DNA of 39,616 nucleotides from Bacteroides sp. CAG:144 (GCA_000434215.1 HF999686.1:14193-53808), one strand, 5' to 3'. Shown: positions 7,791-17,045, counted from the stretch's first letter. Made by a program: numbers and translations. Notes: generated from the letters alone by a model not told the origin.

Positions 7791-7806
7791 GTTCCTATTT
7801 TGGAAC
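7791..7806. other. small stem-loop between convergent genes
   Basis: GTTCC (7791-7795) pairs with GGAAC (7802-7806). The short region 7764-7843 separates the convergent receptor and acyltransferase genes and holds no clear T-run terminator. This weak stem is the only structure seen. Confidence 0.25.
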
Positions 7807-7843
7807 ATGAAACAAGAACGGTATAAAATTGAAATGTTCATAT

Positions 7844-8386
7844 CTATATGGCAAAATTCTCCGGGTGTTTTCCCTGCCGGTTTCGGTAGAAGTTTTTTAT
7901 TTCGGTCATCTCTTTCTCTACATTTCCCGAGGGGATAATAGATTGAGTAAGGCCGATTTGCTTGTCTTTATAGTCGATATAAGCAAGGACGATGGGGACT
8001 TGTGCTTTCAAAGCCGTATAATAAAAACCCAGTTTCCAGTCGGGGTTGGGCTTACGGGTTGCTTCGGGAGTGATAGCTATGGCAAGCCGGTCGTTTTTTT
8101 CAAAACGATCGGCCAATTGGTCGGTAAGAGAAGAGGAGCTTTTCCTGTCGACCGGAATGCCGCCCATAGCCCGGAACAAGTATCCGAGCGGGAAAAAGAA
8201 CCATTCTTTTTTCATCAGGAAACCGGCTTTCCTGCCTATCGATCCGTAGGCGAGTTTCCCTAAAATAAAGTCCCAGTTGCTTGTATGAGGAGCCACGCAG
8301 ATTACACACTTCGAATAGTCGGGCAGTGTTACAACAACTTTCCACCCGAACAGGCGTAAAATGCCTCGATAGAGGCTACTTTTCAT
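7844..8386 (-). CDS. 1-acylglycerol-3-phosphate-type acyltransferase (PlsC family)
   Basis: A 180-residue acyltransferase. Family block I is HTSNWD (H34 and D39, the catalytic His-x4-Asp). Block II/III sequences are GGIPVDR (75-81) and the substrate-site stretch TPEATRKPNPDWKLGFY (107-122), a variant of the PEGTR motif. Such enzymes attach a fatty acyl chain to lysophospholipid or another hydroxyl group at the inner membrane. At 180 residues it is shorter than E. coli PlsC (245), as is usual for this Bacteroidetes subgroup, and may act on something other than lysophosphatidic acid. It lies 21 bases after the small gene at 8408-8683, with which it probably forms an operon. Confidence 0.85.
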   Translation of the reverse strand: MKSSLYRGILRLFGWKVVVTLPDYSKCVICVAPHTSNWDFILGKLAYGSIGRKAGFLMKKEWFFFPLGYLFRAMGGIPVDRKSSSSLTDQLADRFEKNDRLAIAITPEATRKPNPDWKLGFYYTALKAQVPIVLAYIDYKDKQIGLTQSIIPSGNVEKEMTEIKNFYRNRQGKHPENFAI

Positions 8387-8407
8387 AAAAACAATGATTT
8401 CAGCCGA

Positions 8408-8683
8408 TTATTCTCCGATTTCTTTCAAAACTTCTCCGATGGCAGCATCGAAGTCTTGAATCAGTTTTTTGTAATAGCTCTTTATCAATTTGGGAGAATC
8501 TTTTCCGTCCGGTGTATTGGTGCGACGGATATATTCGTCTTGAATATCGAGAATGCGGTTAATCAGACTTTCGCATTTTTCTGCAGGCATTTCCTGTGTA
8601 TATTCTTTCAGAAACAGACATTCGTTTACCAGTTCGTTTGTAATGAAATTGATTTCGTGTTTTAAATCTCTTTTGTTTGCCAT
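8408..8683 (-). CDS. small alpha-helical protein of unknown function
   Basis: A 91-residue protein, charged and almost certainly all-helical, with no signal peptide or membrane span. The spacing of hydrophobic residues suggests a helical bundle or coiled coil (for example NEFITNELVNE-like heptads near the start and LIQDFDAAIGEVLKEIGE at the end). I do not recognise a named family; similar short proteins are common in Bacteroidales genomes. It is the first gene of a two-gene minus-strand unit with the acyltransferase. A TACCTTTG box lies about 110 bases upstream. Confidence 0.7.
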   Translation of the reverse strand: MANKRDLKHEINFITNELVNECLFLKEYTQEMPAEKCESLINRILDIQDEYIRRTNTPDGKDSPKLIKSYYKKLIQDFDAAIGEVLKEIGE

Positions 8684-8791
8684 GTCGATAATAGTTTTTT
8701 ATTTTTCATGATTCGGTTCGAGTCTGCTTGTTTCCCGAGAAAATAAAAGAGAGATGTTTCTCTGGAACGAGTCGCATAAAACCGTAAAGTA

Positions 8792-8799
8792 CAAAGGTA
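8792..8799 (-). promoter_or_regulatory. -7 box for the helical protein/acyltransferase unit
   Basis: On the minus strand this reads TACCTTTG, matching TAnnTTTG. No TTTG was seen at the usual upstream spacing. The leader to the ATG would be about 100 nt. Confidence 0.45.
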
Positions 8800-8887
8800 G
8801 AGAAATTTTCGGAATTAGCGATTAAAGTAGCAGATTTTGGAAAAATAATTTCGTGGAGAGTTGTCTTGTTTTTTGCATATGTAATGT

Positions 8888-8895
8888 TATATTTG
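8888..8895 (+). promoter_or_regulatory. -7 box for the pectate lyase gene
   Basis: TATATTTG matches TAnnTTTG and lies 27 bases before the ATG at 8923. A TTG at 8867-8869 is 18 bases upstream and may act as a weak -33 element. Confidence 0.55.
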
Positions 8896-8922
8896 CACGA
8901 GTATACATAAAAAGTGATTACC

Positions 8923-11900
8923 ATGAAAAAAACAGCAACAATTTTGTGGGCTCTTCTGTTGAGCTTGTTTGTCTCGCTCCCTTTGTATGCCGAGGGCATT
9001 TTGGCGTTTCCCGGAGCCGAAGGTTTCGGGCGTTTTGCTACCGGTGGACGCGGTGGCACTATTTATCACGTAACGAATTTGAACGATAGCGGCGAAGGTT
9101 CTTTGCGGGACGCTGTCAGTAAGCCCGGTCGTATTATTGTGTTCGATGTTTCCGGAGTTATAAAATTGAAATCGGCTCTCGTATTTTCGTCTGACCTGAC
9201 GGTTTTGGGACAGACGGCTCCCGGAGAAGGCATACAGGTTTACGGAGAGCGGGTATCATTTTCGGGTGCAAACAATATCATTGTCCGTTATATGCGTTTC
9301 CGTATGGGTGTAGGCGGTACCAGCGGTAAAGATGCATGCGGTATCTCTAACGGGAAAAATATGATATTCGATCACTTGTCGGCCCTTTGGGGAAGGGACG
9401 AGTGTTTCTCGATAAGCTGGGACAAAAAAGGTACGGTTCCTACCGACATTACCATTCAGAACTCGATTATCGGTCAAGGTTTGCAACCGCACCCTTGCGG
9501 TGGTTTGATACAGACCGAGGGTGGCGTTACGCTTTACCGCAATCTCTATATCGAGAATAAGACCCGTAATCCCAAAGTCAAGGGATTGAACCAGTTTGTA
9601 AATAACGTGGTATATAATTGGGGCGGTGGCGGTTGCTATATCATGGGCGACAGCGAAGGACCTTCGTGGGCACACATCGAGAACAACTATTTCATGAAAG
9701 GTCCGTGGAAAGGAACAGCTGCGTTTACGCGGGGTAATGACAATTTCAAGTATTATGCTGCCGGTAATTATTATGATACCGATGCCGACGGTACGGTGAA
9801 CGGGCATGAGATGACCGATGCCGAATATGATGCCTCGGGTAGTTATCGTATCTCCGATCTTGAAACATTCGATGGCGTTTCCCGTCCCAAAGTACATCCC
9901 GAGATTGCGAATATGATGTCGGCCGAGGAGGCTCTCATGTGGATTATCGACAGTGTTGGTCCGTGCCTTCCTGTGCGTGATGAGGTAGATCAATACTTAA
10001 TCGATGAGTTGAAATCATTCGGGAAAAAAGGTTCTACCAATGGTATTTCGTCCGAGCGGGATTTGCCTCATGGCGGTACGGGTACGCTTTATGGCGGATA
10101 TAAGCCCCTTGATACTGATGGCGACGGTATTCCCGATGAATGGGAGTTGGCCAACGGTTTGAATCCGAATGATCCTTCCGATGCTGTTGCGATTGCTGAT
10201 AACGGTTATGCCCATATCGAGAATTACTCTTTTTCCATTACTTCGGCATATCCCTATATCAAGAATCCTTCGGAGCTGAAAGTTACAGCTCAGGAAAAAG
10301 AATCAATTGCATTGTCTTGGGTCGATAATGCCGATAATGAAAGCGGTTTTGTCATCGAAATTTCGACCGATAACAAAACATTTACCGAAGCTGGTCGCGT
10401 TGCTGCCAATGTTACTACTCATACTGTTTCGGGACTGATTCCCGAAACAGTTTATTATTTTCGCCTCAAAGCTTATAGCGATGAAGGGGTGAATTCTCTC
10501 TATACATCGACGTTGACGACCGAAACCATCGGAGATCCTTCTGCACCGAAACTTTCTGAGAATCCCTCTCCGGCTGTCGATGCCGAAGTAGGGACGGCCA
10601 ATGATGTTGTTTTTACGTGGGAAAATGCAACGAAACCGTATTACGGAAAAGTTACCTATGCAGTTTATGCGGGAACATCACCCGACAATTTGGAACCGTT
10701 GGCAACCGGGCTTACTGCTACTTCATATCGCTATGGGAGTGTAGAAGCCGATAAAACCTATTATTGGCGTGTCGATGCGACCAACGATGTCGGTACGACG
10801 ACGGGTACAGTATGGTCGTTCACGGCTTTTGAAGGCGGAATTTTGTTCTATACCGATTTCAATACCCAGCCCGAAGATTGGAGAAAGGCTTACGGTTCTA
10901 TTTCGGGAAATACCAATATCATCAACGGTAAGAATACGTCGAAGACTGTCGGAGGCATGAAATTCGGAGCCGGAGGCAATACGATCAGGGTGGTTGCGAT
11001 GAGTGCTGCGAATAATTCGTCCGATATGTCGAAAGATTACGGGCCGGCAACCGAGGCCGATGCCGGTGCGACCGATCGTTGCGTGCAATTCTATTCTACT
11101 GCATCGGGTGGTTATTTGCAGCTGCCCGAAGTGGAAGGCCCTTGTATGATAACGATATGGGCGGGAAATCCCGATGATAAAAAATCGAAGACATTCAAAC
11201 TGAACACTATTGTTGATGGTACGGAATCCAATGTGGCATCGTTTACCTTAGGAAACAAAAAGCGGATTTATAAATTTCAATATGTGTATATGGGTGGTTC
11301 GAAAGTAACATTCAAAATCGATGCCAATGCTGCTAAGTTCAATATCAACGATATTCGTATAGACCAGTATATACCCGAACCTACTGATGAACCGATAACT
11401 CTTGTCTCGTCGCCCGAAACAGAATCTATCAGCTATGCCGATGGCAGTATATCTTTTACATTCAACCAGATTGTTGCATATCACGGTGGTGCGACATTTA
11501 ATGGCGAGCAGTACGAGAAGGTAAATATTTCGGCTTCCGGGGCTTCGATGACGATTAATTATTCGGCACTGGACGTCAATACCGAGTACACGGTATCGTT
11601 TCCCGAAGGGGCTTTGACCGACTATACCGGCACAAAATCATTTGTCGATGAGATAACTTTCTCAACTTGCGATTTCCCGGCTGCTAAGTCCGAGGGTGAT
11701 ACGCATTATGGAAAAGCGGCGGCATCGTTACCCCTCGATTTTGCACCGTTTACCGATGTTGCTCCGTTTGAGACGGTAGGTGGTTTGGTGCAGACTGCGC
11801 AGAACGACTATCCACATTGGGTACAAGCCTCAGGCGAAATAGGTGAGAGCGCTGCTGTCATGACCTCGACGTCCGATAAAATCATGGCTTATTTCGATGG

Positions 11901-12390
11901 ACGTTCTTCCATACTCGATTTGGGACTTGATTATAGTGGAGAGGGTAAAGTCGAGTTGAAAATACAGGAGTCCCGAAATTGTGATATAGCTCCTGGTTGG
12001 CGTACGGTAAGGGTTTTGACCGAGAAGGATTTCCCCTTCGATGAAGAATTGTATCTGAATAGCGAAACCCGTTTCGTGAAAATTTCGGCACCTACTCTTT
12101 CTGCCGGAAATATAACGGTCGGTAAATTCCGTCTTTCCGATGCCGAAGGCCGATTCGATACAAGCGGTCTTTCTCAGGTGCGGACAGTTCCGGTACTTTC
12201 TATCTCTGTGCAACAGGGTGTCGTTACGGTTGCTGGTCTTACCGAGGGAGAGGTAGTGCGTGTCGTAACACTGGCGGGAAGCACTCTTTGTGAACAGGTG
12301 GCCGTGGGCGATACCGTGTCGTTTTCATTGTCGGCAGGAGCTTACCTGTTGATGGTCGATGGTCATTCTTCCGTTAAATTGGTTCTTTAA
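8923..12390 (+). CDS. large secreted pectate lyase-like multidomain protein
   Basis: An 1155-residue protein with a signal peptide (residues 1-23, ending PLYA). Residues 24-350 form a right-handed beta-helix of PL1 pectate lyase type: FPGAEGFGRFATGGRGGT, the Ca-site region FDHLSALWGRDECFSISWD, and TRNPKVKG followed by NQFVNNVVYNWG, where the Arg fits the catalytic position. DTDGDGIPDEWE (about 397) is a thrombospondin type-3-like calcium loop. FN3-like domains follow at about 448-536 and 540-636, then a beta-sandwich (640-820), an Ig-like domain (823-920) and a second possible sandwich. The last 65 residues resemble a T9SS sorting domain, though ending VKLVL rather than the usual Lys. By inference it cleaves pectin or another uronate polymer outside the cell. 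It stands alone, flanked by its own promoter and terminator. The start at 8914 (GTG) was rejected in favour of MKK. Confidence 0.88.
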   Translation: MKKTATILWALLLSLFVSLPLYAEGILAFPGAEGFGRFATGGRGGTIYHVTNLNDSGEGSLRDAVSKPGRIIVFDVSGVIKLKSALVFSSDLTVLGQTAPGEGIQVYGERVSFSGANNIIVRYMRFRMGVGGTSGKDACGISNGKNMIFDHLSALWGRDECFSISWDKKGTVPTDITIQNSIIGQGLQPHPCGGLIQTEGGVTLYRNLYIENKTRNPKVKGLNQFVNNVVYNWGGGGCYIMGDSEGPSWAHIENNYFMKGPWKGTAAFTRGNDNFKYYAAGNYYDTDADGTVNGHEMTDAEYDASGSYRISDLETFDGVSRPKVHPEIANMMSAEEALMWIIDSVGPCLPVRDEVDQYLIDELKSFGKKGSTNGISSERDLPHGGTGTLYGGYKPLDTDGDGIPDEWELANGLNPNDPSDAVAIADNGYAHIENYSFSITSAYPYIKNPSELKVTAQEKESIALSWVDNADNESGFVIEISTDNKTFTEAGRVAANVTTHTVSGLIPETVYYFRLKAYSDEGVNSLYTSTLTTETIGDPSAPKLSENPSPAVDAEVGTANDVVFTWENATKPYYGKVTYAVYAGTSPDNLEPLATGLTATSYRYGSVEADKTYYWRVDATNDVGTTTGTVWSFTAFEGGILFYTDFNTQPEDWRKAYGSISGNTNIINGKNTSKTVGGMKFGAGGNTIRVVAMSAANNSSDMSKDYGPATEADAGATDRCVQFYSTASGGYLQLPEVEGPCMITIWAGNPDDKKSKTFKLNTIVDGTESNVASFTLGNKKRIYKFQYVYMGGSKVTFKIDANAAKFNINDIRIDQYIPEPTDEPITLVSSPETESISYADGSISFTFNQIVAYHGGATFNGEQYEKVNISASGASMTINYSALDVNTEYTVSFPEGALTDYTGTKSFVDEITFSTCDFPAAKSEGDTHYGKAAASLPLDFAPFTDVAPFETVGGLVQTAQNDYPHWVQASGEIGESAAVMTSTSDKIMAYFDGRSSILDLGLDYSGEGKVELKIQESRNCDIAPGWRTVRVLTEKDFPFDEELYLNSETRFVKISAPTLSAGNITVGKFRLSDAEGRFDTSGLSQVRTVPVLSISVQQGVVTVAGLTEGEVVRVVTLAGSTLCEQVAVGDTVSFSLSAGAYLLMVDGHSSVKLVL

Positions 12391-12406
12391 GTAGAGTTAT
12401 TGATAG

Positions 12407-12433
12407 AAAAAGCCCGGAACACCCGGGCTTTTT
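12407..12433 (+). terminator. terminator of the pectate lyase gene
   Basis: AAAAAGCCCGG (12407-12417) pairs with CCGGGCTTTTT (12423-12433) across five bases. This is a classic intrinsic terminator, usable in both directions but placed for the plus-strand gene. Confidence 0.93.
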
Positions 12434-12496
12434 CTATTTAGAGCAATGAGTGTGGACAAGGATCGATGTTCGGGGAAAATAGGAATTTTGCCTCTG

Positions 12497-12528
12497 TTTG
12501 CAAAAGCAGATAAAGGCATTTATTTTTG
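12497..12528 (+). promoter_or_regulatory. promoter of the arginase-fold gene
   Basis: TTTG at 12497-12500 and TATTTTTG at 12521-12528 are separated by exactly 20 bases. The predicted start near 12535 leaves only about 8 bases before the ATG at 12543 but about 23 before 12558, which favours the later start. Confidence 0.7.
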
Positions 12529-12557
12529 TAGGGTAGTTTTTAATGTTTGGAATAAGT

Positions 12558-13436
12558 ATGGAAAAAAAGAGTTCAACCCTGCGATTGATTTATCCCCAAT
12601 GGCAGGGGGCTTGCATTGCGGGATTGGTTCCCGAGGTGAAAGATCCCGATGAGGCTTCCCGGGGATATTATTTGGGTGCGGAACTATTGAATTTCCTTGC
12701 GCCCGATAACGGACAGGAAATACGAGTCGTTCCCATTTCTACAAAAGCGGGGGAGCGGAAAGTGTGCGATGGGGTCATGGACAGGGATATTATAGCTTTG
12801 CAGACAGAGGCGGCATTGGATATACTGCGGGAATGCAATCCCGACAGAATTGTAACCTTAGGAGGGGAATGTTCTGTCAGTGTCGTACCGTTTACATATT
12901 TGGCCGATAAATACGAGAACGATATAGCGATGGTATGGATCGACGCCCACCCCGATATCACATTGCCCGGAGATGTTTACCCGGGGTATCATGCGATGGC
13001 GGTTACGGCTTGTATGGGATATGGCGATGAGAAGATTATTTCGAAATTACCGACCAAGATCGATCCTTCGAGAATCTTGTTTGTGGGGTTGCGTGATTGG
13101 GAGCGGGACGAGATAAAAACGAGGCAGGAACAATACGGGATTAGACATCTTTCACCCGGCGATGTTGCCGAAAACAGCGATGCGGTTGTAAAGTGGTTGA
13201 AAGCGATCGGTGCGTCGAAAGTGGTCGTTCATTTCGATATGGACGTGCTCGACCCGGCCGAAATAATAGCCGCCGTGGGTGTCGTTCCGGGTGGAATGAA
13301 AATCGATGAAACAGTTCGGGTGATAAACAATGTAGCTGAAAATTTTGATTTGGTAGGGCTTACGATAGCTGAACCGATGCCTCGTGTTGCTATAAGGCTC
13401 AGAAACATGTTGCATCGAATGCCGCTCCTGAAATGA
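12558..13436 (+). CDS. arginase/agmatinase-fold protein with Cys in a metal-ligand position
   Basis: A 292-residue cytosolic protein of the ureohydrolase superfamily, whose members use two Mn ions to hydrolyse a guanidino group. The DAHPD motif (129-133) and the C-terminal FDMDVLDP motif (226-233) are intact and provide four of the usual ligand Asp/His side chains plus conserved neighbours. The first motif, normally GGDHS, reads GGECS (102-106), so the His ligand of the MnA site is Cys105. This occurs, to my knowledge, in some arginase-like subgroups whose substrates are unclear. The protein may use one metal, a different metal or a different substrate. The start at 12558 was chosen from its distance to the promoter. 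No urea, agmatine or arginine pathway gene lies nearby. Confidence 0.85.
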   Translation: MEKKSSTLRLIYPQWQGACIAGLVPEVKDPDEASRGYYLGAELLNFLAPDNGQEIRVVPISTKAGERKVCDGVMDRDIIALQTEAALDILRECNPDRIVTLGGECSVSVVPFTYLADKYENDIAMVWIDAHPDITLPGDVYPGYHAMAVTACMGYGDEKIISKLPTKIDPSRILFVGLRDWERDEIKTRQEQYGIRHLSPGDVAENSDAVVKWLKAIGASKVVVHFDMDVLDPAEIIAAVGVVPGGMKIDETVRVINNVAENFDLVGLTIAEPMPRVAIRLRNMLHRMPLLK

Positions 13437-13515
13437 TTCGATAAAGTTCATTATGACTGTTCGTTTCTGCTTTCCATGCCGGCCTTTGTTTGGAGAATAG
13501 TGTGTATGTACGGGT

Positions 13516-13550
13516 AAAAAAAGTCCGGTAGAAAATTTTCCGCCGGACTC
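13516..13550 (-). terminator. terminator of the metallophosphatase gene
   Basis: On the minus strand AGTCCGG (13543-13549) pairs with CCGGACT (13522-13528), followed by a run of seven T (13516-13522). It ends the metallophosphatase transcript, convergent with the arginase-fold gene. Confidence 0.9.
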
Positions 13551-13580
13551 TCTGGGTTTTCAAGAGTTTTATATAAACGT

Positions 13581-16500
13581 TTATTTGTTCAAGATGATTT
13601 TATAAGAACGGGCTTTTTCTTTATCGCTTACGCGTAAAATGTATAGACCGTTTTCTAAGTCATTCATGTCGATCCGATTGTTTCCACTCACCAAAAAGGT
13701 GTGGATAACCCGTTTCCCGGTGGTCTGGAAAATTTCGGCTGTGTCGTAACTGTTGTTCTGCAAACTCAATACTCCTCCCGACAGCATATAGGAGAGTGAT
13801 TCTTTTTCCGTTTCGATGCGATTGGCCGATTTATCGGAGATCGTGATATAAATACGTTCCGAGACTTCATCGTAGGAGTCGTTGATGTAAAGGGCGCAGA
13901 AGTATTTCCCGGCAGGAAGCTCTCCCGGTTTTACGGTGATGTAACCCTCGGTCGCGCCGTATGTGTAATAGAATCCATCCAGTTCGTCTTTATTGGGATC
14001 TTTTCCCTCCAAGAAAAATCCTACCCAGTCTTTCGGTGTTCCGGGTCCGTCTTGATAATGTATATGTATTTCTTCATCAATGTCGAAAGTATCTTTTTCT
14101 GCCCATACGCTTGATATTTTATCTCCTATCGAGAAATAGAGTCGTTTTCTCGGCTCGAAGTATTCGCCTCGTGTGAAATAGTTGACGAAATAATATCCTT
14201 TGCCCAACTCTTTACCTAAGGTCATTTCTCCCGAGTTTTGTTTGTCGGTGTAGTCCCATGAGTCGGAAAGGTCGGCCGTGCCCGGAATTTTCCCCATTTT
14301 GTAAATACCTATCCAATCGTTGTCGAGGCCGGGTGCATTCTTGAAGTTTACTTTTATGCCTTCTCCCTCCTGGTAACTGCTTTTTTCGATGCTGAGTTCG
14401 GGTATGCTGCCGACATAGAACGCGATGCGTTCACTTATTTCGGTATAGCCTTCGTCGTTGAAAAGTACAGCGTAGTATTCATCGGGAGAATCGAGCGTAA
14501 AAGTGAATTTCCCCGATTGGCCCGAAGTGTACTCCCATCGGGTAGAAGGACCGCTGACATCGGGATTTTTCCCTTTATGATAGATGCCTATCCATGCGTT
14601 CTGGCCTTCGGGTGCATATTGGTAAAGAACCTCTATCTTTTCTCCCGGTGCGAATGTGTTCTTTTCCATCGAGATAGACGGGTCTCCGTCTATACTTCCC
14701 GTAACCGTGAATTTACGGCTTTCCGACCACTCCGACCATTCCATGTTGGCGTCGCGATAGCGGGTACGTATGTAATAGACACCATTTTTCAGTTTGTTTT
14801 TCTCGACAGTGAAACAGGTTATGTCTTTTCCTTCATTCAGGTCGATGGGCGTATGCCAGGGAGATCCGGTCGAACCATAGAGATTTTCGACGTCCTGTAC
14901 CTTGTCGAGTTCGATGGTGGAGAAATCCGGTGAAAGGGAAAATTGGAACTGTACGCTATTCAATACTTCGTCTGTTGAGGTGTAATAGGGGCTTCCTTTG
15001 AACATATAAGGCAATGAGATGGTATCGGGTGTTTCTGCGATTTCGGGTTTTTGAGGAGCTGCTTTTCCCAATATCCGGTGGAATGAGTCGATGAGGATAT
15101 TATCGACGACCAGCTCTTTATTGCCTATGGCATAACATTCGGCTTTCATTTCTTTCCGTTCGAAATCGAATTCCAATATCTGGTATCCCCAATAATCGAT
15201 TGTTTTCTGCACGTCGTCATAGTCTTTTTCCGAAGACATACCCCACATTTGGTCCCATGATGCAGCACCGTTTATGATATGGTACACAGGATAATCGGTC
15301 AGTTGTCCTCTGTGGTACAAGTGATGATGTCCTCCGTAATTGAAAACATGTTTGGGTGTCTCGGAAAGTATAGGGATAATTTCGTTACGAACCCATGAAG
15401 ATATGTCGCCGATGTATTGCTCGGCTTGTATGGGACGGTGGTTGACACTGATGATGAAGTCTACGCTATCATCGTTTTTTGCGGCATCGATAACTTTCCT
15501 TACCCACGCTTTCTGTGTGTCGCCGGTATGTTCGGTGCTGAGTACGATGAAGAGAATACGTCCGGCCTGATAGGCATAATAATTTTCGGTTCCGCTTTTT
15601 ATACCGTTGTATTCCAAGTCTTCATAATGATAGTGTGCTGCGTAGTGTGCCATGCCGGGGTCTTGATACGTTTCATGGTTACCTACGGCGGTCATGATGG
15701 GCAGATAGGGGGACATGAGTTGCGACTTGAAGAGGTGGATATGTTCATATTGTTCCAGTGTACCCAAATCTACTTGGTCGCCGATATTCATGATCATATC
15801 GATATTTTCTTCGATTTTTCCATATTTTTCTTCGATTTTTCTTTGGGCGGCTTTCATGAGCCATTCATATCCGCTTCGGCTTTTTATCTGGTGGTCGCCC
15901 ATGAGTAGAATCCGCATGGGTTTGCGGTCGCCTTTTTCTTGCATGGTGCGGAATCGGTACACATCGCTTTCTTCATCGTTGAATACAACTTTATAATAGT
16001 AAAAAGTCTCGGCTTCCAGTCCGGTGAGTTGTACCGAGTTCCAAAAATAAGAATCGGAGAGTTGTTCGTACGAGCCTTCTTTTCGGAAGGAAAGATTTTC
16101 TGCATCGGTACCATACAGAACGACCGGTGTGCCGGCTTTATCGCTCTTCCAACTGATCCAGATAGAAGACGAAGTAACCGATTGCAGATAGGGTTTGGTA
16201 AATGCCGAAAAAGTATCGGGAACAACCGTCAGCCGGTGTGCTGTTACCTGTTGATATTCACCGTCTCCGTCCGACAGAGGTTCATAGTAAATATCCGCAT
16301 CTTTATAGTAGGTGCCGTTGATAGATATGCTGTCTCCGGCCGAGATGGAATGATCGGAGATACGGGCAATGCGGTGGACGAAAGAAATATCGATGCTTGA
16401 AGTATCGGTCGAGTTGTCGTTTTTTCCCCGGATAAGCGTCAGCGGGCTATCTTGCGATAAGAAGGTCGAGGCCAATTTTATGGTTGGTGAACCTTGACCG

Positions 16501-16688
16501 TCGATAATGCGGCAACCCTTTGGCGCTTTCCATACATAAGAAGTGATGTCGGTTTCGGGGTTTACGGAGTATTCCGTCGTGTCGCCGGTTTGCACGCGGC
16601 TTTTCCCCGTAATGGACACCGATGCCGATGATACGAGATTCCCGCACAATAGAAGCGAGAAAAGTAGAGAATAAAATCTTTTTTTCAT
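13581..16688 (-). CDS. secreted metallophosphatase with three C-terminal repeats and T9SS tail
   Basis: A 1035-residue exported protein with signal peptide MKKRFYSLLFSLLLCGNLVS. After an N-terminal Ig-like region, an FN3-like domain of purple-acid-phosphatase type is at about 160-255 (KPYLQSVTSSSIWISW). The metallophosphoesterase domain is at about 258-470, with metal-binding motifs LLMGDHQ, MNIGDQVDLG, AVGNHETY, VNHRP and YGGHHHLYH. Three homologous repeats follow, each with a DW(I/V)G(I/F)(Y/F)-type core near residues 699, 794 and 889, a spacing of about 95. The last 75 residues (IFQTTGKRVIHTF, LENGLYILRVSD, ending KIILNK) match T9SS type A sorting domains. By inference it releases phosphate from extracellular phosphoesters at the cell surface. 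Substrate is unknown. Confidence 0.88.
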   Translation of the reverse strand: MKKRFYSLLFSLLLCGNLVSSASVSITGKSRVQTGDTTEYSVNPETDITSYVWKAPKGCRIIDGQGSPTIKLASTFLSQDSPLTLIRGKNDNSTDTSSIDISFVHRIARISDHSISAGDSISINGTYYKDADIYYEPLSDGDGEYQQVTAHRLTVVPDTFSAFTKPYLQSVTSSSIWISWKSDKAGTPVVLYGTDAENLSFRKEGSYEQLSDSYFWNSVQLTGLEAETFYYYKVVFNDEESDVYRFRTMQEKGDRKPMRILLMGDHQIKSRSGYEWLMKAAQRKIEEKYGKIEENIDMIMNIGDQVDLGTLEQYEHIHLFKSQLMSPYLPIMTAVGNHETYQDPGMAHYAAHYHYEDLEYNGIKSGTENYYAYQAGRILFIVLSTEHTGDTQKAWVRKVIDAAKNDDSVDFIISVNHRPIQAEQYIGDISSWVRNEIIPILSETPKHVFNYGGHHHLYHRGQLTDYPVYHIINGAASWDQMWGMSSEKDYDDVQKTIDYWGYQILEFDFERKEMKAECYAIGNKELVVDNILIDSFHRILGKAAPQKPEIAETPDTISLPYMFKGSPYYTSTDEVLNSVQFQFSLSPDFSTIELDKVQDVENLYGSTGSPWHTPIDLNEGKDITCFTVEKNKLKNGVYYIRTRYRDANMEWSEWSESRKFTVTGSIDGDPSISMEKNTFAPGEKIEVLYQYAPEGQNAWIGIYHKGKNPDVSGPSTRWEYTSGQSGKFTFTLDSPDEYYAVLFNDEGYTEISERIAFYVGSIPELSIEKSSYQEGEGIKVNFKNAPGLDNDWIGIYKMGKIPGTADLSDSWDYTDKQNSGEMTLGKELGKGYYFVNYFTRGEYFEPRKRLYFSIGDKISSVWAEKDTFDIDEEIHIHYQDGPGTPKDWVGFFLEGKDPNKDELDGFYYTYGATEGYITVKPGELPAGKYFCALYINDSYDEVSERIYITISDKSANRIETEKESLSYMLSGGVLSLQNNSYDTAEIFQTTGKRVIHTFLVSGNNRIDMNDLENGLYILRVSDKEKARSYKIILNK

Positions 16689-17045
16689 GTTTGATGGTTT
16701 TTGTTAAAAATGATGTACAAAAGAACCCGTTTTGTGTTTCACCGGTGTGGCAAAAGAATGACAACAGAGTGTCGGAATTGTAAAATTTCGATGACAGAGG
16801 AAACAGCTGTTTTTGCTGAGTGCCCCGAGATTTTCTGTTTTTGCGAGGCTGTTTAGGGGAGTATGGAAGAAGGGAATTTCTGAAAAATGTATCTTCTATG
16901 TAAATTCCATATTTTTTTGCTACACAATAGTATATGAAAAATAAGACTTCTAAAAATCCTTTCATATAAAAATTTTTCCGTAACTTTGCATGGACTTTTT
17001 AGAGGTCTGCACTACATAACTAGAAACGGTTTTTAATAATTTCTT
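16689..17045. other. divergent intergenic region, 357 bp
   Basis: This stretch separates the divergent metallophosphatase and glycogen synthase genes. The only signal I find is TAACTTTG at 16981-16988 for the glycogen synthase. No clear promoter box was seen for the metallophosphatase. A 172-codon open frame on the minus strand that begins here runs into the phosphatase in another frame and is taken as a shadow. Confidence 0.6.
16981..16988 (+). promoter_or_regulatory. -7 box of the glycogen operon
   Basis: TAACTTTG matches TAnnTTTG 57 bases before the glycogen synthase ATG. No TTTG lies 20 bases upstream. Confidence 0.5.

Noticed and set aside
13900..14720. The repeated segments in the metallophosphatase as a DNA tandem repeat
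   Set aside because: The similarity is at protein level only (about 95-residue domains); the bases have diverged, so this is an old domain duplication and not a satellite.
16447..16965. A 172-codon minus-strand frame overlapping the start of the metallophosphatase
   Set aside because: It overlaps the true signal peptide in another frame, contains no known motif and has low-complexity basic stretches.
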